NCBI GenBank assembly: GCA_963653155.1
Contig: CAVJWR010000035.1
Span: 1-29,065, forward strand
Origin: UBA1731 sp963653155
GTDB lineage: Bacteria > Verrucomicrobiota > Kiritimatiellia > RFP12 > UBA1067
DNA: 29,065 nucleotides
Direction of reading: 5' to 3'
This document shows, one piece after another, positions 1 through 7,635 of this stretch (position 1 is its first letter; every line of letters starts with the position of its first letter). The notes under the pieces are model-generated. The model saw only the letters and a program-made list of their open reading frames with translations, did no database searches and was not told the DNA's origin. Made by a program: the position numbers and the translations under genes.

Positions 1-26
1 ACAAAGCCACGGAGATGTGGTTGGAT

Positions 27-60
27 TTGCGATTTAGTGGGTAGGTGGTAGTAAGGAGGG
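27..60 (+). repeat. Heptad-type repeat (TAGTGGG/TAGGTGG)
   Basis: A short run of the TAG-plus-GG low-complexity repeat that recurs in most intergenic gaps of this window, reading here as TAGTGGGTAGGTGGTAG. It has no coding potential of its own. The same style of repeat is seen near 185-215, 1256-1300, 1350-1397, 25324-25412, 25627-25660, 25815-25857, 28600-28618 and 29006-29025. Confidence 0.7.
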
Positions 61-92
61 CACAGTTTAGATTTTCGATTTACGTAGGCAAC

Positions 93-112
93 GGTCGCAG
101 TAAACTGCGACC
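93..112. repeat. Short perfect palindrome, hairpin module (GTCGCAG stem)
   Basis: GGTCGCAGTAAACTGCGACC is a perfect inverted repeat with a 9-bp stem and a 2-base loop. The same palindrome recurs in opposite orientation at 25541-25558. The flanking text (CTCCC followed by ATA-ATGCACGACG) is also shared, so this is part of a dispersed modular repeat rather than a gene terminator. Confidence 0.7.
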
Positions 113-126
113 CTCCCATACATGCA

Positions 127-146
127 CGACGGCGGGGGCGCCGTCG
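127..146. repeat. GC-rich hairpin module (CGACGGCG stem)
   Basis: CGACGGCG and CGCCGTCG are complementary 8-base arms around a GGGG loop, directly beside the 93-112 palindrome. There is no U-tract, so a terminator role for the Fic gene, which ends at 196 on the minus strand, is weak. I read it as a second hairpin in the same dispersed repeat. Confidence 0.55.
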
Positions 147-195
147 CTACGGGAATGTCGGTCTGCGACTAATAAGATATACCAACTACCATCTA

Positions 196-1122
196 TCAAC
201 TACCAACTAATTGCTCAGCTTCGGCCTTCTCCGCAAGTTTTAGGTGACCGAACTGGCGAAGTCCAAGTATGAACACATCCTGACCGGTGCGGCAGGTGTC
301 GATGAGTCGTGCACGACTGCCTTGCCGCCAATCTTGCAGACCGAGGTAGTAGAACCGCTTGAAATTCTCCGCGATCACAAATGGCGTGATGCCGAATTTC
401 AGGCATTCCTTTAACAGGATGAGCCGTCCGACGCGCCCGTTGCCGTCCTGGAACGGATGGATTTGCTCGAAGCGAACATGAAGGTCGATGATGTTCTCGA
501 ATGTCTTTTCAGCATTCTTCCACCATGCAAGCAATGCCGACATCTTGCGATGTACGTCTTTGGCGGGGCACGTCTCCATGTCACCGACGACATTATCCAG
601 CCGCTTGTAGTCTCCAACGGCAAACCAGTCCTTGCGGCTGTCACTTGTCCCGCTTTTCAAGATTGCATGAAGCCGCTTCACATAGGCTTCCGTCAAAGCT
701 GAAGTGGCGGTCATGATTACATGGTCTACAGCGCGAAAGTGGTTCGCGGTCTCGACAATGTCGTCCACAGGGACATCTGCCCCAATCTCGCCAATCGTCT
801 TCGTCTCGAATATCCATTGCGTCTGTTCATGGGTAAGGCGACTCCCCTCAATATGGTTCGAGTTGTATGTGAGATCGATCTGAAGCTTGTGATAGATTCC
901 GCCGGAGATACGGGAACTCCGCTCTGCCTCCAAAATGCCGAGGATGGTTTGCGGGAACGAACGGCGGCGCTTCCGCTCCGGCTTGGCAGCTTCAGTCGGT
1001 ATGCGCCATTCGCCATTTTCCAGCCTTGCGCCATGGATGCGACCTTGAACACAATATGTGCGCACCTGTCTGGGCGTTATTCCCCATCTTGCGGCGGTTT
1101 CGGCTATCGTCATGAAATCCAT
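196..1122 (-). CDS. Fic-domain protein with N-terminal helix-turn-helix
   Basis: Fic enzymes usually transfer AMP from ATP to hydroxyl side chains of target proteins. The core motif HPFQDGNGR (residues about 222-230) matches HxFx(D/E)GNGR, with the catalytic His present. SNHIEG (about 88-93) fits the inhibitory motif (S/T)xxxE(G/N) placed N-terminal to the Fic core, so this is a class II, self-inhibited Fic protein. Residues about 4-40 (TIAETAARWGITPRQV) look like a MerR/excisionase-type DNA-binding helix-turn-helix, suggesting autoregulation. The frame stays open upstream to a TTG at 1188, but the ATG at 1122 has GGAG 8 bases upstream and gives 308 residues. The last codons (LVGS, stop) fall inside the intergenic heptad repeat, so the original C-terminus may have been altered. 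Function is inferred from family; the target is unknown. Confidence 0.85.
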   Translation of the reverse strand: MDFMTIAETAARWGITPRQVRTYCVQGRIHGARLENGEWRIPTEAAKPERKRRRSFPQTILGILEAERSSRISGGIYHKLQIDLTYNSNHIEGSRLTHEQTQWIFETKTIGEIGADVPVDDIVETANHFRAVDHVIMTATSALTEAYVKRLHAILKSGTSDSRKDWFAVGDYKRLDNVVGDMETCPAKDVHRKMSALLAWWKNAEKTFENIIDLHVRFEQIHPFQDGNGRVGRLILLKECLKFGITPFVIAENFKRFYYLGLQDWRQGSRARLIDTCRTGQDVFILGLRQFGHLKLAEKAEAEQLVGS

Positions 1123-1141
1123 AGGTTCATCTCCGTTATCG

Positions 1142-1167
1142 CTTGCGGAAGTATATCTGTCCGCAAG
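1142..1167. promoter_or_regulatory. Candidate operator: inverted repeat in Fic gene leader
   Basis: CTTGCGGA (1142-1149) and TCCGCAAG (1160-1167) are perfect 8-bp inverted arms separated by 10 bases. They lie between the proposed -10 (1199-1207) and the ATG at 1122. A third copy of the half-site, TTCCGCAAG, sits at 1216-1224, just upstream of the -10. Because the downstream protein begins with a helix-turn-helix, autoregulation is a reasonable inference. Confidence 0.45.
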
Positions 1168-1198
1168 AGGAAGTTTATCGAGGGGCAAACAAGGCCGT

Positions 1199-1207
1199 AT
1201 TTTATCA
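1199..1207 (-). promoter_or_regulatory. Extended -10 promoter for the Fic gene
   Basis: On the minus strand the sequence reads TGATAAAAT, a TGn extended -10 with a 5/6 match to TATAAT. No convincing -35 is visible. It lies about 77 bases upstream of the chosen ATG and just upstream of the alternative TTG, and TTCCGCAAG half-sites flank it. Confidence 0.4.
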
Positions 1208-1255
1208 CAATAAACTTCCGCAAGGAATGCCGTTTCAAGACTTACTGTTGCATTT

Positions 1256-1401
1256 TGGTAGTGGGTAGATGATAGTTGGTAGTGGGTAGTTGGGTAGTGG
1301 ATAGTGAGAATTTATGATTTACGATTGTGCGATGAAGGTGAGCGGTTGAGAAAAACTATCAACTACCATCTGCCAACTACCAACTATTCACTACCAATCC
1401 T
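1256..1401. repeat. Intergenic heptad repeat region
   Basis: This stretch between the Fic promoter and the Nudix stop is almost entirely low-complexity repeat: GTAGTGGGTAGATGATAGTT-type heptads on the plus strand (1256-1305), then GAGAATTTATGATTTACGATTG, then the reverse-strand form (CAACTACCATCTGCCAACTACC, about 1350-1397). The two heptad blocks are inverted relative to each other. The AT-rich GATTT words recur after mnmG at 28618-28650. No gene is visible. Confidence 0.75.
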
Positions 1402-1857
1402 CTAACACCTAAACTCCACATTGGGCCAAGACTCAAGCCTACGGAACGCCTCCGGCAGAAGGTTTGCGTCTGCGAGTTCGCCAATGTCTCGCCACTCGAA
1501 CTCTATCCAGTCCTCTTTGGCGCACACGCTTTCCGCATCCATGTCAAACTCGTACACGAGATTTATCTCGGAGTGTGGCTTGCCGTGCTGCATGAACGAA
1601 TTCTCAACCACTCCGATGAATCGGCCCACCGTTGCCTCCGCACCGATCTCCTCCAATATCTCCCGCTGAAGCGCCTGCCGCCCAGTCTCGCCGAACTCGA
1701 TGTGTCCGCCGGGGAGGTATGTGGAGGAACCGCCCTTCGCCCTGCACAGAAGAATCTTGCCGTCCCTCACGCACACGCCTCTGGCGATCGTCTCGATTCC
1801 GGCAAGCTCATACTCCCTGAGTGCGGGCGCCTCTTCGGCCATTTCGTTATTTTGCAT
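1402..1857 (-). CDS. Nudix hydrolase
   Basis: A small Nudix-fold pyrophosphohydrolase of 151 residues. The full Nudix box GX5EX7REUXEEXGU is present: G51, E57, then REILEEIGA at 65-73. It therefore binds a divalent metal and hydrolyses a nucleoside diphosphate linked to another moiety; the substrate cannot be read from sequence. The ATG at 1857 overlaps the 3' end of the esterase gene by 11 bases; a TTG four codons earlier (1869) is a weaker option. It is the last gene of the rhamnosidase-RluA-esterase run, and translation coupling is likely since only a weak GAAG lies upstream. The heptad repeat starts a few bases after its stop. Confidence 0.85.
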   Translation of the reverse strand: MQNNEMAEEAPALREYELAGIETIARGVCVRDGKILLCRAKGGSSTYLPGGHIEFGETGRQALQREILEEIGAEATVGRFIGVVENSFMQHGKPHSEINLVYEFDMDAESVCAKEDWIEFEWRDIGELADANLLPEAFRRLESWPNVEFRC

Positions 1858-3661
1858 ATGCGTCTTCAATGAGCTTCTTGCTGTTCAAGAATTCGGTTAT
1901 CCTATCGAGCCACGTGTAGCTTCCTGTGCCCGGCGATGCTGTCTTCTGGAAACAATGGCTACGCTTGGCCAGAGTATGGAGGTCGCCCTGGATGCCCATG
2001 CGGCGCAATTGCTCCCAGCACTTCACGGAGTTCATCGCCGCCCAGCCATCGGCATCGCCATGGATGAACAGGATAGGACACGTATCCGGATCAAACGCAA
2101 ATTCCGGGACAAGACGCGAATCGTCTTCATTGCCGCCCTTCGCGTTCGGACTCTCGGCGCCATCAGTAAGCGAATACGCCGGATATATGGCTACGGCCCA
2201 CTGCACATTGCAAGGCACTTTGTCTATCTCGTCTATCTGCCAATAGGAGCGGCTGCGCGATGAGGTCGCCCCCATCAGCGTGAGGTGTCCGCCGGCGGAG
2301 GATCCCATGATGCCGATGCGGTTCGGATCAAGCCCCTTCTCCGCAGCCTTCGACCGTACGATGCGAATGGTGCGCTGCAGATCCTGCCATGCCGTAGTGT
2401 GCTTTGCGAGTCCGTTGCCCGGACGCGGAGTGCGGTACTTCATCGTGACTACCGCCATCCCCTTCGCGTTGAGGTAGCGGCGCACTGGAGCGACCTCGAA
2501 TCCATCTGGATTGTTGTTTGAGTATGCGCCGCCGGAATAGACGATCTGTATTGCCTTGGTCTTAAGCGTCTTAGGCATGTGCCACTCGATGTACGGAGTG
2601 CACTGGTTCGTCTGCGCATCGGGCATCTTGCCATCAGGCCAGATCATTTCCTTTTCATAAGAGGCGCGATCTGCATCATCCGGGAATCGCGACATCACCG
2701 CCACCTCCGGCCCAAGGCGTCCATCGAAGTTCATCTGCCTGATGAACTCTGCGGCGCGGTCAAACCAGTTGTCATACCCGGTGGCGCGTTCGCCCATTCC
2801 GTCCTTGCCGAAAAAGCCATGATTGCGATCCGCGAAAAGATGGAGTTCCGCCGGGATCTTCATCCTGCGAAGCTGGCGATACACCTCCGTGGAGGCATTG
2901 GGCGAATACAGATCCACCCCGCCATGGAACATGCACATCGGGCTCGTCTTCTCGTCGAACTTGAAGCAGCTGTCGAGCTTCACGTCTATCGCCTCGCCGT
3001 TGCGCGTGTTGGGGATCCCAATGCCGTCCGTCAGTCCATACGCGATTGCGCAGGTTATCGCCCAGTTTATGTTGCACGGAACGGTCTTGTCGAGTTCGTC
3101 CACCGGCGAGTACGCAGGGGTTTGCGAACTTGTGGCCAGAAGCGTGGCAAGATGCGACCCTGCGGACATCGATACGGTGCCGATCCTATCCGGACTATAG
3201 CCGCGCTTCGCCGCCTGCGAGCGGACAATCCTTACGGCACGCTGCCCATCTTCCCATGCGGACTGGTATATGGGCAATCCCTTGGGACGCGGTGTGCGAT
3301 ACGTGAGCGACACGCATGTGGCTCCAATTGCGGTGAACTTCCTGCGCCACTGCTCAATCAGCGCAACGTCGCAACAGCATTGGTAGCTTCCGCCTGAAAT
3401 GAGGATCATGCAAATGTTTGTCTTCACGTCGTCGGACGGCGGATCAAACCAGTCGAGATACGGACGGCGAAAGTCATCGGCATTGTATCCGGGCGACTTC
3501 ACTTCCGCAGTTGTCGCCCCTATCTGGTGAGGCTGCGCATCTGGCATCATTCCCTCCGGCCAGATGTACTCGCGCTCAGTGGCGGCATGTGCCGCCCCAA
3601 ACGAGACCGCCAGAACGATGCAGCAAAGCCGCACCATACAATCCCAGATTCTCATAGTCAT
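1847..3661 (-). CDS. Secreted tandem alpha/beta-hydrolase (two esterase domains)
   Basis: Two alpha/beta-hydrolase domains of the BD-FAE / acetyl-esterase type lie in one 604-residue chain. A signal peptide is visible (residues about 1-27, hydrophobic core then AHAA). Domain 1 (about 30-320) has oxyanion-type SGGSYQ, nucleophile S166 in SMSAG, acid D250 (HGGVD) and H281. Domain 2 (about 335-600) has SGGAYS, S455 in GSSAG, D538 (HGDAD) and H569. Each domain begins with a matching WPxGxMPDAQ segment, indicating internal duplication. In domain 1 the first elbow residue is Ser rather than the usual Gly. Start: the ATG at 3661 directly follows the RluA stop; a second ATG at 3655 has GGAG at a better 9-base spacing. 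Next to a rhamnosidase, deacylation of plant polysaccharide is a reasonable but unproven role. Confidence 0.85.
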   Translation of the reverse strand: MTMRIWDCMVRLCCIVLAVSFGAAHAATEREYIWPEGMMPDAQPHQIGATTAEVKSPGYNADDFRRPYLDWFDPPSDDVKTNICMILISGGSYQCCCDVALIEQWRRKFTAIGATCVSLTYRTPRPKGLPIYQSAWEDGQRAVRIVRSQAAKRGYSPDRIGTVSMSAGSHLATLLATSSQTPAYSPVDELDKTVPCNINWAITCAIAYGLTDGIGIPNTRNGEAIDVKLDSCFKFDEKTSPMCMFHGGVDLYSPNASTEVYRQLRRMKIPAELHLFADRNHGFFGKDGMGERATGYDNWFDRAAEFIRQMNFDGRLGPEVAVMSRFPDDADRASYEKEMIWPDGKMPDAQTNQCTPYIEWHMPKTLKTKAIQIVYSGGAYSNNNPDGFEVAPVRRYLNAKGMAVVTMKYRTPRPGNGLAKHTTAWQDLQRTIRIVRSKAAEKGLDPNRIGIMGSSAGGHLTLMGATSSRSRSYWQIDEIDKVPCNVQWAVAIYPAYSLTDGAESPNAKGGNEDDSRLVPEFAFDPDTCPILFIHGDADGWAAMNSVKCWEQLRRMGIQGDLHTLAKRSHCFQKTASPGTGSYTWLDRITEFLNSKKLIEDAYAK

Positions 3662-4369
3662 TCACTCCTCATTTGTGCATTCACTCTTGATGGTGCCTGC
3701 CGCGAAGCGAGGCACACCCGTTTCAAAAACCATCCTCTTGCGCGTGTGCGGGTGGATGAACGCCAGCCGCCATGCGTGGAGCAGCAATGGCCCCCTGCCA
3801 TCGGTGCCATAGCGGGAGTCGCCAACCACAGGATGCCCGCTTTCCGCGAAATGGACTCGTATCTGGTTCTTGCGCCCGCTCTTCAGCTGCACTTCCACAA
3901 GCGACGTGCCGCCATGCTCCGAAAGCACCCTATACAAGGTCTTGGCGTACTTGCCGAACTTCGGATTCTTTACCGACCGAACCTTCAGCGTCTTCTGGTC
4001 TTCCGCAAGATAGCTCTCGAACGAGCCTTCCCGCTCGTCAAGATGTCCGTGCACCCTCGCGAGATATGTCTTCTCAGTGAGTTCGTTCCAGTTGGAGCGG
4101 AAATACTCCTGCACCTCCGCGCTCTTTGCGACCATCATGATGCCGGACGTCTCGCGATCAAGGCGATGCACGAGATACACGCACTTGCGGCTTTTGGCCT
4201 GTCCCTTGCGCACGTAATCCGTCAATGCATCCTCAACGGTATATTCGCCGCCGCGACGCGTGGCACACGAAAGTATGCCAGCGGACTTCTCCACCACCAT
4301 CACGTCAGGATCGTCGTGAAGTATCTCGATGCCGCGAAGACGCTGGCCCTTTCCTTTGCCGCGCTTCAA
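3662..4369 (-). CDS. RluA-family pseudouridine synthase
   Basis: Converts specific uridines of rRNA or tRNA to pseudouridine. HRLDRETSG contains the family motif HRLDxxTSG with the catalytic Asp, and GRKNQIRVHFA matches the conserved C-terminal segment. The protein is about 235 residues and has no recognisable N-terminal S4 domain, so it resembles the short RluA type; the exact target uridine is not predictable. The frame is open upstream to 4441, but no ATG is available there. A TTG at 4369 preceded by GGAGGT with 9-base spacing is the best start, and the Shine-Dalgarno lies inside the end of the rhamnosidase gene. Its TGA is followed immediately by the esterase ATG. A housekeeping RNA enzyme in a carbohydrate operon is odd but probably just co-transcription. 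Confidence 0.85.
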   Translation of the reverse strand: MKRGKGKGQRLRGIEILHDDPDVMVVEKSAGILSCATRRGGEYTVEDALTDYVRKGQAKSRKCVYLVHRLDRETSGIMMVAKSAEVQEYFRSNWNELTEKTYLARVHGHLDEREGSFESYLAEDQKTLKVRSVKNPKFGKYAKTLYRVLSEHGGTSLVEVQLKSGRKNQIRVHFAESGHPVVGDSRYGTDGRGPLLLHAWRLAFIHPHTRKRMVFETGVPRFAAGTIKSECTNEE

Positions 4370-4371
4370 GA

Positions 4372-6603
4372 TCAGGGCACCTCCACTATGCCAGACGGAA
4401 TGCGCTTGTCTATCACCATCTTGCCGCCCTCCATCCGCCACGACACCTCGATGCGTCCCTTCGGCGTATCAAGCCAACCGGAAGCCGAAGTGACTCCGGC
4501 CACGGCATGCGGCACAATGCGAACCTTGTCGCATCCTACGGCATCGTCGCACACCGCTATGCCAAGCACATAGCGCGTGAACCACTGCTCGACGCTGCCG
4601 AACATCGGATGGCAATTGCTGTATGCGTTGTGGCACCGTTCCTCGAACCAATCTTCCCACAGGGTCGTCGCACCTCTATCCAGCATGAAGAAGTATCCGG
4701 GCGCACCCTCATGCGTAGCCACCCTACCGGCCAAGTCCGCATCGCCATGCGCCGAAAGGTATTCGAACAGGTATTGCGTGGCGAAGATGCCGGTCGTGAG
4801 CGCATCGCCATTCGAGGCGATGTTGCGCTTCAGTATGTCGTATGCACCCGGTACGTCCCTTTTGTCCAAAAGCCCATTGTACAGGGCGAACAACTGCTCG
4901 CCCTGCAATCCGCTGTTCACCAGTCCGCCCGACTTCACGTACTTTGCCCTGAACTTCGCCGCGACACGATCCGCATGGGCACGGAACTCGGCGGCATCGT
5001 CCATCCTGCCAAGCAAGCCGGCGAACTTCGCGGTCTTTGTCAGGAACTCGTGCCAATGGGCAATGCAGGAAAGCCCAGTATCCGCCTTTTCGACGGCAAT
5101 CCAATCGCCAAGGCATGGAGGAAGATCGTCATTCGGATAGCGTTCGGACACGATCCTTATGAACCGCACAAGGGCCGGGTACGCCAACTTGAGCGATTCC
5201 AGATCTCCATCGTAGCGGATCATGACGTCAAGGAGAACAGGCACGCCGATCGCCCAGCCCATCGGCGCAACGGCACGTCCGCCAGTCTCATTTTGGGGGA
5301 TGACTGGATTGCTGCCGATTCCAACGTACGGGGCAGTTTCGGTAAACAAACCATCGTCCGCAGCCTCATCGAGGAAATCCTGTAGCGTCTTGCGGTAAAA
5401 GGGAAGCATCGCCCAGTTGCACCGGAACGACTCTGCCGTACACGCCAAATCTCCGCCATAGCCAAACTTCTCGCGTCCCGGACAATCGGACTGCACACTC
5501 TGCAGATTCGCCCGGAACGTCCGAAGGCAGACCTCGTGCAGAAGGTTCAGCTTCTCGTTGGAGCATTTGAACTGTCCCCCTTCCTTCAGATCGGCAGACC
5601 ACGCCAGCATTTCGAAATCATCAGGGTTCGGCATATACGGAAGACCTTCCACCTGAATGTATCGGAAGCAGTGGAACGTCATTCGCGGCTCGAACGTCGC
5701 ATCGGCGGCGCCGCCGGATATCCAGGTATCGCACTGCTCGGCGACACCAAAGAGCGGCCCTTTCTTCGAGTTCTTGATCTGCCCCGCAACGGCGGTCATC
5801 GTGTTCACCGTGCCATCGGCGTTCATCAGCTCTCCAAGGCGGAATTTCACGACAGTGCCGGTCGGGACCGTCCGCATCCTTACGAGATACGTCCCCGCGC
5901 GGTTCGCTCCCATGTCTATGAGCCACGTCCCCTCTTTCCTCGGAATGCGGGACACGCTCTTGGCCTTCCATCTGCCGATGACTACCGTCTTCGGGAAGTC
6001 GCCGGCTGGCTCCACCTTGCCATCGGGCCCCTTTACGACCCTTGCCTTGCCGTTGGCGTGGACAACCCGTCTGGCATCTTCCTTCACACCAAGATATATG
6101 CTGTTCATGAGAAGCCGCCCCTCGGCGGCATCCCATGAACAGTCAGTCTCAATCTGCTGATGGCTTCCGTCCTCGTAGGTGACATCCAGCGTGGCCTTCA
6201 CGCACGGAATCCCCTGAGCCATCGCATCGCGCAGATTGTACCGATACCACATCTTGAGCGGGAGCAGATTCCACCATCCGTTGCCAAGCTCTATGCGAAG
6301 CTCGTTCTCCCCTTGCGCCTTGACGAGCGAGGTCACGTCGAACGACTCTTCGAGGATCCGCTTGCGGAATGGCGTCAACGGAGAGAGGGCCGTGGACGTG
6401 ACCCTCGTGCCGTTCACGAAAAGGTCTCGCATTCCGGGGGCCGCCACGCGCCATTCGGCTTTGCGGACGCCAGCCTTCGCCGTGAAATTTCGAATGACGA
6501 TGTCGTTCGGCGCATCCTCAAAGAATGCAGCGTCGCCAACGGGAAGCACGTACGATCCGGCTATCCATTCCGCCACGGCCAGAAACAGCGCAACACAACT
6601 CAT
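4372..6603 (-). CDS. Secreted alpha-L-rhamnosidase (GH78-type)
   Basis: Predicted to release terminal L-rhamnose from plant glycans or glycosides. The N-terminal half has the Bac_rhamnosid beta-domain pattern (RDLFVNGTRV, FDVTSLVK, LGNGWW). The (alpha/alpha)6 catalytic part carries DCPGREKFGYGGD (about 373-385), matching the GH78 DCPxRxExxGWxGD region with its acidic residues. Later come ATTLWEDWFEE and FGSVEQWFTRYVLGI, typical of the family. The chosen ATG at 6603 has GAGGAGG 6 bases upstream and gives 743 residues beginning with a hydrophobic, signal-like segment; a GTG at 6636 is less likely. It sits upstream of RluA, the tandem esterase and Nudix in a compact run. Confidence 0.88.
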   Translation of the reverse strand: MSCVALFLAVAEWIAGSYVLPVGDAAFFEDAPNDIVIRNFTAKAGVRKAEWRVAAPGMRDLFVNGTRVTSTALSPLTPFRKRILEESFDVTSLVKAQGENELRIELGNGWWNLLPLKMWYRYNLRDAMAQGIPCVKATLDVTYEDGSHQQIETDCSWDAAEGRLLMNSIYLGVKEDARRVVHANGKARVVKGPDGKVEPAGDFPKTVVIGRWKAKSVSRIPRKEGTWLIDMGANRAGTYLVRMRTVPTGTVVKFRLGELMNADGTVNTMTAVAGQIKNSKKGPLFGVAEQCDTWISGGAADATFEPRMTFHCFRYIQVEGLPYMPNPDDFEMLAWSADLKEGGQFKCSNEKLNLLHEVCLRTFRANLQSVQSDCPGREKFGYGGDLACTAESFRCNWAMLPFYRKTLQDFLDEAADDGLFTETAPYVGIGSNPVIPQNETGGRAVAPMGWAIGVPVLLDVMIRYDGDLESLKLAYPALVRFIRIVSERYPNDDLPPCLGDWIAVEKADTGLSCIAHWHEFLTKTAKFAGLLGRMDDAAEFRAHADRVAAKFRAKYVKSGGLVNSGLQGEQLFALYNGLLDKRDVPGAYDILKRNIASNGDALTTGIFATQYLFEYLSAHGDADLAGRVATHEGAPGYFFMLDRGATTLWEDWFEERCHNAYSNCHPMFGSVEQWFTRYVLGIAVCDDAVGCDKVRIVPHAVAGVTSASGWLDTPKGRIEVSWRMEGGKMVIDKRIPSGIVEVP

Positions 6604-6655
6604 ATCGACCTCCTCGTTCGCTACGACGCACCGCACACGCCGCTATGGACAAATC

Positions 6656-7567
6656 CTAGTGCAGCAGGCATGCGGGATATTCCCCTGCCGCCACAAGCTT
6701 GCCGATCTCCGCAGTCACAAAAGGCTTGTCCTCGCGATACGTCACGCCAAACCAATTGGAGTCCGTAGGCAGCACCGACACATCCGCCTTGCCCTCGTGG
6801 ATGAGTTCATCAACGACAAACGGTATGTACCATTCGGACTTCGGTGCGGAACCGTTCTTCTCCAGCCATGCCGGGAAACGGGCCTCAAGGGCATCGAAGA
6901 GATCGGGGGTAAAGCCCCAGAGGTTCATGGAGACGCGCTCTTCGCCAGTAAGCTTCACAGGGTTCGACTCGTCTTCACGGTTTTCGGCGCCGCCAGGTAC
7001 GCGCACGAGCTTCGTCATCTCCGTCACAGACAGAAGCTTCCCGTTCTCGACAGTGCAGATGCCGCGCGCGACGGAGCCGTTGTCGGAAAGCGTAAGGTCA
7101 AGCTTGTACCCGACCATCGCGAAGTGGAATTTGCCGTCCTTCGCCCCATCGTTCGCCGAAAGGAACGCCGCAAGCTTCGCAAACGCATCGCGTCCATAGA
7201 AGTCATCGGCATTGATCGCCGCGAACGGCTCCTTCACGACATTGCGGGCGGCACGTATCGCATGCGCTGTTCCCCATGGCTTTGTGCGGCCATCAGGCAC
7301 CTTGAAGGGCGCAGGCAAATCATTGATGTCCTGATAGCAATACTCCACGGGAAGCACGCCCTCGTATTTGGAGCCTACCTTCTCCTTGAACTCGGCCTCA
7401 AAATCCTTGCGGATTATGAATACGACCTTGCCGAAGCCGGCTCGTTCGGCGTCAAACACGGAATAGTCCAGTATGGCCTCGCCGGACGGGCCTACCGGGT
7501 CTACCTGCTTCAGCCCGCCATAGCGGGATCCCATTCCAGCGGCAAGAACAACAAGTGTCGGTTTCAT
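6656..7567 (-). CDS. Sugar-nucleotide-type nucleotidyltransferase
   Basis: A GT-A-fold nucleotidyltransferase of about 303 residues. It starts MKPTLVVLAAGMGSRYGG, the glycine-rich NTP-binding loop LAAGxGxRxGxxKQ of the NTP_transferase family, followed by NADDF, the metal-binding Asp region. Such enzymes activate a sugar phosphate with NTP, but which sugar is not clear. Two ATGs are possible: 7579 has AGGA immediately adjacent, and 7567 matches the usual family N-terminus with a long spacer. The gene is separated from BatB by about 68 bases and from the rhamnosidase by 52 bases, so it may be read through from either side. Confidence 0.82.
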   Translation of the reverse strand: MKPTLVVLAAGMGSRYGGLKQVDPVGPSGEAILDYSVFDAERAGFGKVVFIIRKDFEAEFKEKVGSKYEGVLPVEYCYQDINDLPAPFKVPDGRTKPWGTAHAIRAARNVVKEPFAAINADDFYGRDAFAKLAAFLSANDGAKDGKFHFAMVGYKLDLTLSDNGSVARGICTVENGKLLSVTEMTKLVRVPGGAENREDESNPVKLTGEERVSMNLWGFTPDLFDALEARFPAWLEKNGSAPKSEWYIPFVVDELIHEGKADVSVLPTDSNWFGVTYREDKPFVTAEIGKLVAAGEYPACLLH

Positions 7568-7635
7568 GTATTTACTCATTCCTTTCGTGATTCTGAATGC
7601 GCACAAAACAATGCGCATTGAAAATTCCCTGTGAC

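Noticed and set aside
1123..1188. Longer Fic protein starting at the TTG at 1188
   Set aside because: The ATG at 1122 has a GGAG at good spacing, and the extra 22 residues lie over the inverted repeat and near the promoter; they do not resemble the Fic family.
4225..5385. Long plus-strand frames opposite the rhamnosidase and other minus-strand genes
   Set aside because: They are antisense shadows: the minus-strand frames have clear family motifs, proper starts and operon spacing, and the plus-strand products show no family resemblance.
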